A stretch of 64,000 nt of DNA, taken from the NCBI GenBank assembly GCA_013398275.1, contig VZSE01002184.1, forward strand, positions 1 through 64,000, read 5' to 3'. Source of the stretch: Promerops cafer (lineage: Eukaryota > Chordata > Aves > Passeriformes > Nectariniidae). Under the pieces are notes generated by a model. That model was not told the origin of the DNA. It was given only the letters and a program-made list of their open reading frames with translations, and did no database searches. Every line of letters begins with the position of its first letter. The first letter of the stretch is position 1. Below, piece after piece: positions 58,263-64,000 of this stretch. The translations under genes and the position numbers were made by a program.

Positions 58263-61253
58263 CTGCTTGAAGACTGGACAGGTAGGTAAGTTGTTTTTTC
58301 TTCAAATCTCCCACAAAGAAATGAGAATTCAGGAGATTAGGAAAACTAAGTGTTATCTGTCTGTTGTCCAAAGCTGCAAGTGCAGTCCTCTGTCTGTGCT
58401 TCATGATGGCAAATGGAGAGTGTCAGGTGCTGAAAGGATCCTGCCTCTAAAATATGAATATTATGGAGTACCAAGGATACAGGGCTGAACTTGCTGCTCC
58501 TGGCAGCTTTTCACCCTCTCTAATCACTCCTGGGGAAACAGGCTTGACCAACAACAAAAAAAAAATGTCACCGCAAGCATTTCTTGTTCCTCATGGTGGC
58601 ACAGGCACCATGGAGGGGTGTCTTTGATAAGCTTTTACACCACCTATTTATTAATAAAAAAGAGTAATTTATGCTGGTTTTATTTCAACAACCAAGAGCA
58701 TAATCTAGGCATGTGTATTTAAAATCACATAATGTTTAAATAGTCACAGGTTTCTTCATCACTCTGAAAATCACAGTATTAATCTCAGATGGAGGAGTGT
58801 GGAAACAGAGTAGTTTAGAAGTGACATGTTTAATTTTTGTTTGAGTGGTTAAAAATGGATTAAACCCTTTTGCTACATGAAGATCCCAGATACTAGATTT
58901 CATTTTAGCTTTAAAACTATGAAAATGTTGCCTCTGCCTTAATCATAGCACCATGAAAACAGCCCAAGGATAACCACATGCTATGGCTGATCTTGAAGTT
59001 TTTCCTCTGGACAAATGACTGCAAAAACTTAATTAGGTATGCAACATTAAACCCAAGGTCTGCCTCTATGAAACCCATTTTAATCTAGATAATTTGTTGC
59101 AGTGCCTCAATGTCAGAGACTTGCCTTCCCTGACTGGGTAAGATGTGACCATTAGAAAAGCAAATCTTGAAACTAACAATACACAATCTGTGCAAAAACA
59201 AATGCTGTAACTGAGGTACCTGCGAGGTTTTTTACACAGTAAAAACTAGAGGGAAGGAAAGCTGGAGAAGTCAAACCCTTATTCTGACACTGTGTAAATC
59301 CATGTTAATTTCCAGCTTGAAGCTCCAAGTACTTTTAGTCCTCTGTCTTCAATAATAGCAGAAAAGGAAAAATTGCATGGAGCAGCAATAAGATCAATTA
59401 GATGTTGGCAAGACAAGTAACTAAACACTGCAGTTCTTGAAACTGGAACAAATCAGCATAAGGCAACAGGAAGCTGACAGGACCATGTTACTATGCCTGA
59501 TGTGGAATAATCAACTTTTTGGGAACAACATGAGAGGGCATCAAACAAACCTAGCTGTCTTTCAGGTTCAAGAAACTCTTATCAAACATGCAGTCAAGCT
59601 GTGGAACCACAAGATACATCATAAGCTGAAAGTGTTCATGGACAGAAGAAAACAATATGTTCCTGGAATTAAAGAAATATTCAAATATATAGAAAACTGG
59701 CACCAGACTTGCTTCAGGAACTGTCTGAAGTGCAGGTGGCTGGAATAGTGCTCTGGAGCAGGACACCGTGCATTTTTCAGTGTTCTTTCTCTAAAATCCT
59801 GTGATGTGAGATTACCAAATGTCCCTGGCCTGTGCCCAGCACTAATCCAAGTAGATTGTATTAACTTGACCTCTTTGGGTCGTAGTTAACTACAGTGGAT
59901 TTGTGCTCCAATCTTCCCTGTTAGGAAAAGAAACCACATAAAACTTCCTCGATGCCAGATTTATCTCATGCACATTATCCTGTTTTTACTGAGCAAATAA
60001 AGACATCAGACTTCCTCTTTTTGGATATCCCCTGAAATTATTTTAAGAACTAAAGAAGAATTAGCCATTTTTTTATTCCTCTGGCTCTACCAACAGTGCA
60101 ATCCCTGAACTTACTAGAACAAAGACAACTCTTGTGAAAACCATTTTACCTGTTTGTGCTGCACCAGTTCTACCAGCACTTCATATTTGAGGCAGGTCTG
60201 TTAATTAATCTTCTATAAAGAGGGGTTTGATGTCAAAATCCCCTCTCTCTTTTTCTTGCAGCTGAGCACAGCTTTTGAACTTCTGCTGGCTCTGTAAAGT
60301 TTTCATCCCACAAACTCCCTAGCAGTCTGATGCACTGACCCTGATGTATTCAAAGAAGGAATCTTTTCCACATTTGTTGTTTATTTGAAATTGTTCAGAC
60401 TCTTGGTGTTGTACCACTGCTCCTTGACAGATATGTTTCCCAACTTCCTCTCCCCAGACCTGTGTCTAAATTTGTCCTTTTCTGGAAAGTTATGTTGATC
60501 CAGGAATCTGCAATTTCTTCTAAGTGGTGTGCATTTACACAAGTCTATTAAAAGGCACAGAAAGAAAAATAATTCCAGATGCAGATGGTCCCTGATAATT
60601 CCTTATTCCTTAATGAAGAATGTGACTATTTTAAGATCTACGCTTAGTACCATTTCCATAGGAGACCACCTACATTTTTGGAGTGCATTTCAGAGGAGAG
60701 TAGAACAAATCTGAGTCACTAACAGAGATCAGCACACCTGCACAACCTTGGGCCAGAGAAACAGACAGGCCCAAAGACTTTAATTTAATACAAGCTGATA
60801 TCTCCTCTTTAAATCCCTGACCTGAGCATTCAGAAAAAGCGTTTTTCCCCACCCATTTATTTTGCTGCTACCTGCTCTTTCCAAAAGTTATGGTTTTACT
60901 TCTTCTGACCCTGATTTTCATTAGAGAAAAACAAAACAAAGCAAAGGCCTTTAAAAAAAGAAAAAGAAAAAAAGATAAATAGCAGGACACAGATTTGAAT
61001 GAATACAGTTTACTATTTTGTAAACAACAGCCATGTTCTTACAGGCTGAATTAAAAACAAACACCTGCAGCCAACACCTCCAGCCATCTCTCCCAATCTG
61101 AGGTGGGAAAAGAAGCTTGCCATGGCAGAGTAACAACAGAACCATCCAAATACTTGCAGCCAAGCAATGAAGACCCTGCCTGGGCTCCACAGCCCATGTT
61201 TTGCCATGTAAAGGATGTCCTGACAGTGCCAAACAGTGCCAAAGGATGCCAAG
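58263..61253. other. Intergenic sequence, no gene recognised
   Basis: The only open frame of note is a 103-residue one at 59437-59748 on the plus strand, whose composition is less biased than its neighbours. It matches no family I know and has no visible promoter or splice context. Confidence 0.6.
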
Positions 61254-61374
61254 GGATGTTCAGGGCCAGGCTGGACGGGACTTTGAGCAGCCTGGCCTAG
61301 AGGGTGACATCCCTGGATGGGAGCTGGAACAAGACGGTCCTTGAGGTCCCTTCCCAAACCATTCTGTGATTCTC
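61254..61374 (+). mobile_element. CR1 LINE 3' end
   Basis: GGGATGTTCAGGGCCAGGCT, GGCCTAGAGGGTGACATCCC, GGTCCTTGAGGTCCCTTCCC, AAACCATTCTGTGATTCTC is a sense-strand CR1 3' UTR with a terminal octamer. It is truncated to about 120 bp. Confidence 0.9.
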
Positions 61375-62619
61375 TAACTCTGTGGGTGATGGCAACCTGA
61401 CCAAAAGGGCCCTACACATCTTCCTGAGGACAAAGCTGTGAGCAGCAGCCCGGGAAAAGGGCAGAGAAAATCAGGGAAGACCCAAGGTGCACGGGGCCAG
61501 GCTGTCTCCCGCTTCCCTCCACTAATCAGCTCACTGCCAGAACCCCTCAGAAAAGACCCCTTCTCGTGCCCACAACAATCTGGTTTTCTCACAGCCCCAG
61601 AAAGCCCCAGCAGATCATCCCTACAGCCCCTTCCTGCCTTTATCACCTCCAAAGGATGACTGCAGGCTGTGGAGTGAATATAATGACACACAGCTCAGTA
61701 AGAAACCCACTCCCTATTCCAGTGGCTGCCCCACCACTGCAGGCAATCACTACCCTCTTCTAAAGGGGCAGCTTGAAATGTTTGTAGTTATTTTATTTAG
61801 CCTCTCTCGCAGCCACACATTTATTGACTTTACTGCCACTTTCAAACGCAGGCCCCGCAGCAGGGCCTACAAATGAGCTCACAGGCCCTGATGTCTGCTT
61901 AAATATGTGTTACCATCCCTATTAACTTAAATGCATTCCCTCACATCCAGTTTCTGACACTTTCCTTGCTTAGTTAGTGCTGCCAGTACCCTCTGAAGAA
62001 GAGGTGAAGAGGGGAAGGCATGTATCAGTGTTTCTAGGCCGACAGACCATTTTGTCTGAGTTGTCACCCCTCAGTCGTTGTTCCCTCCATCACGGTGACT
62101 TCTTAGCTAATTCCTTGGACCTGTCACATGTGCTGTGTCACCTGGCCCACAGGAGAAATTCATAGCCAAGATTTTAAGGACAATAAGTCAAGACTTCTGG
62201 GATTCCCTGTATAGCAGACAATAAGGGACAAAACTCAAGTGAACACAAAGTATTAAAGCAGCAGTGAATGAAAACATATGTCACTTCTTTGTCTTAATTT
62301 TTTTTTTTTTTTCACTTGAAGGTTTTTTTCCTAGTTTGGTGCTGTAGCATGTCCAAGTTCACAAGAAGAAGGATTCACACCTGGAGATAGGTGTGAAGAA
62401 TGATTCCTTCCTATTTCCTCATTGCTGCTGCATTTTTTATAAACTGCAAAGCACTATCAACCTGCAAACACAACAGATAAAATTTATGGGTGCACCATGA
62501 CTTGTCAGAGCACATTTAGCCCCCAGCTCTTTCACACTTCTCCATTAGCTCATTAAGCATCATCTGTAGTGATACTGAATCATTTTCTGGAGATTAAAAA
62601 TTCTGTCCCATCATCATAA

Positions 62620-62664
62620 CACTTTTCTAGGGATTTCTAGTGTTCTAGTGTTTTCTAGTGTTCT
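62620..62664. repeat. Short imperfect TTCTAGTG tandem repeat
   Basis: TTTCTAGGGATTTCTAGTG then TTCTAGTG then TTTTCTAGTG then TTCTC give three to four diverged copies of an 8-10 bp unit. Confidence 0.75.
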
Positions 62665-63534
62665 CAAGCCATGCTGTGTTAAATAAATTTAGTAGATGCC
62701 AGACTTAAGCTACACTTCAGCTTGTTTAACCACATTACTACTAGAGGACCTAGAATTTGAATCTAGTGTTCTTGCAATCATGACAGATTTACTGCAGTTT
62801 TCATGTAATAAACTAGGTGGGTATGATAACATCTGTAGAGCTGCTAGAGCTATACTGCATTAACTGTGCCTTTACCATGGCTTTATAATCTTAAAAAATA
62901 TGGGTTTGGGCCAGTGTTTTATTGAGTGGCCTTGCTCAAACGTGCTCTTCATGGCAAAAGAGTATTTTTTTTTTTTTCCCCCTGTTCCAGCTCCTGGAAC
63001 TGTAACATGAGCAGGAAATACAATGTTCAAGTACAACCACACAGGGAAACCTGCCAGGAGTTTGTGCTGCCTGTCCAGAGAAAGGTGAATCTGCTGATCC
63101 TACACGTGGTGAGGAAAATCCAGTGATGCTGAAAGAGTGAGCTCTGCTTCCAAGGCTGGGAGCCTGGAGCTGGATGGTTTTCAGGTCTCTCTCTGGGAGT
63201 TGCATCTTCCTGAAGAAACCCTGCAGCAGAGCTGGGATTGGAGAGCTGCCATCTGCCAAAACAGCACAAGAAATGTACAAACTTGCAGAAAACATTTTAA
63301 CCCATTGAAACTAGATGTTCCCATTCACCCTTCAGGCCTGTGCCTTGTGCCACCTGTATCTCAAGATGAGGGAGGAGTTCCTGGATACATGGATTTCCAT
63401 GGATCCATAAATAATGCACGTAAATGTATCCATGCATTTACAAGGATATTTTCTTTTCATTTATGTCTGTATCTCCTTTCCAGCCTGAAGAACTTATCCA
63501 GGCCTCCCTCCAATGCTCTGTATGAAGACATGCA

Positions 63535-63618
63535 GTCATATGACTATTATATTATATATTGGATTACATATTCATTATATTTGGATGAATATATAATTAT
63601 CTATATTTATCATTAATA
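63535..63618. repeat. AT-rich low-complexity tract
   Basis: TATTATATTATATATTGG and ATGAATATATAATTATC units make up about 80 bp with very few G or C. It supplies the tyrosine/isoleucine-rich end of an open frame that I do not accept as a gene. Confidence 0.8.
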
Positions 63619-64000
63619 CATGACTGGTGCTCTGTCCATGCTGCATTGCACAGGCAAGCAAGAAGTGAAATGCCATGTGATGAGCAAAAGAAAAGTGGAA
63701 ATGCATGGCTGTGGCTAAAATCAGCTTTAATCTTGTGCATCCCATGGCTTGGCTGGTGCAGCACAGTCAGAGTGGGGTTGCCAAGTGGAATCCCACTAAG
63801 GATTCCCTTGTGACTTTTGGGCATAAAATGTCCTGGAAAACTCTCCCCTGCCCATCAGCAAGAGGGGTTCTGGTGCAAAAGGAAACTATTTTAGCCAGCC
63901 AGAGAAAAGTTCGTGTCGTAATGCTGGGACAGAACTGAAATTGGGGTAAGATAAAGGATCTGGTAATGAAACTTCCTCCAAAGATTTTGAAAATCAAGGC

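Larger units (their letters stand above)
61375..64000. other. Intergenic sequence to window end, no gene recognised
   Basis: It holds the TTCTAGTG mini-repeat, a T run at about 62298-62312, and the AT tract at 63.54 kb. No gene, RNA or named element was seen. Confidence 0.65.

Noticed and set aside
59882..59893. GTAGTTAACTAC 12-bp perfect palindrome
   Set aside because: It is perfect but short, single and without neighbouring sites. A few are expected by chance in 64 kb.
63137..63616. 159-residue plus-strand open frame
   Set aside because: The last third is an AT-rich low-complexity tract and the rest matches no family. There are no exon-like boundaries.
1..64000. CRISPR array, operon, phage, integron or prokaryotic defence system
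   Set aside because: The sequence is vertebrate, with introns and CR1 elements. No spaced direct repeats or gene packing of bacterial type are present.
1..64000. Endogenous retrovirus with paired LTRs
   Set aside because: No gag, pol or env-like frame and no pair of long direct repeats with TG...CA ends was noticed. By-eye reading could miss a solo LTR.
1..64000. tRNA, 5S, U6, Y RNA or 7SK genes or pseudogenes
   Set aside because: No B-box (GGTTCGANTCC) or other hallmark sequence was found on reading both strands. A covariance-model search could still reveal a diverged small RNA.

Overview
This is a vertebrate nuclear genome window, most likely from a songbird. The evidence is a spliced gene with GT/AG introns, many CR1 (chicken repeat 1) LINE tails ending in the avian ATTCTRTGA-type microsatellite, no Alu or L1, and no sign of prokaryotic gene packing. 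The CR1 copies have a GC-rich form that I associate with passerines; that species-level inference comes from memory. The window has about 28 short assembly N's inside poly(A) runs and one isolated N, as in a draft assembly.

The only protein gene I can support is TMEM167A (KISH-A), on the plus strand in the first 18 kb. Exon 2 (9121-9230), the 35-bp exon 3 (13973-14007) and the coding part of exon 4 (17280-17350) splice in frame. They encode residues 2-72 of the 72-residue early-secretory-pathway membrane protein. The exon with the start ATG and the promoter is not visible and should lie upstream of base 1. The 3' UTR follows the TAG at 17348-17350, with plausible poly(A) signals at 17733 and 17941. 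In human the gene sits at 5q14, head to head with XRCC4; that region corresponds to the Z chromosome in birds, so this window is probably Z-linked (inference).

From about 18 kb to 64 kb I find no coding exon and no RNA gene I can name. The stretch looks like a gene desert with scattered CR1 fragments in both orientations, which are denser after 22.9 kb. Two of these, 8.2 kb apart, share an identical 125-bp core. Other contents are one ancient MIR-type CORE-SINE relic (about 37.19-37.35 kb), a strongly strand-biased G/T tract (36.05-36.26 kb), an A/C counterpart (45.32-45.42 kb), a pyrimidine-rich block (50.4-50.9 kb), CpG-bearing GC-rich blocks (7.1-7.4, 30.1-30.5, 33.8-34.35 kb), microsatellites and poly(A) runs.

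Most long open frames outside TMEM167A are explained by GC-rich CR1 sequence or GC-rich blocks. I see no new enzymatic or defence system. The most useful leads are the MIR relic, the young CR1 pair, the inverted CR1 composite, the G/T tract, and the GC-rich blocks as possible unannotated transcript or regulatory elements.
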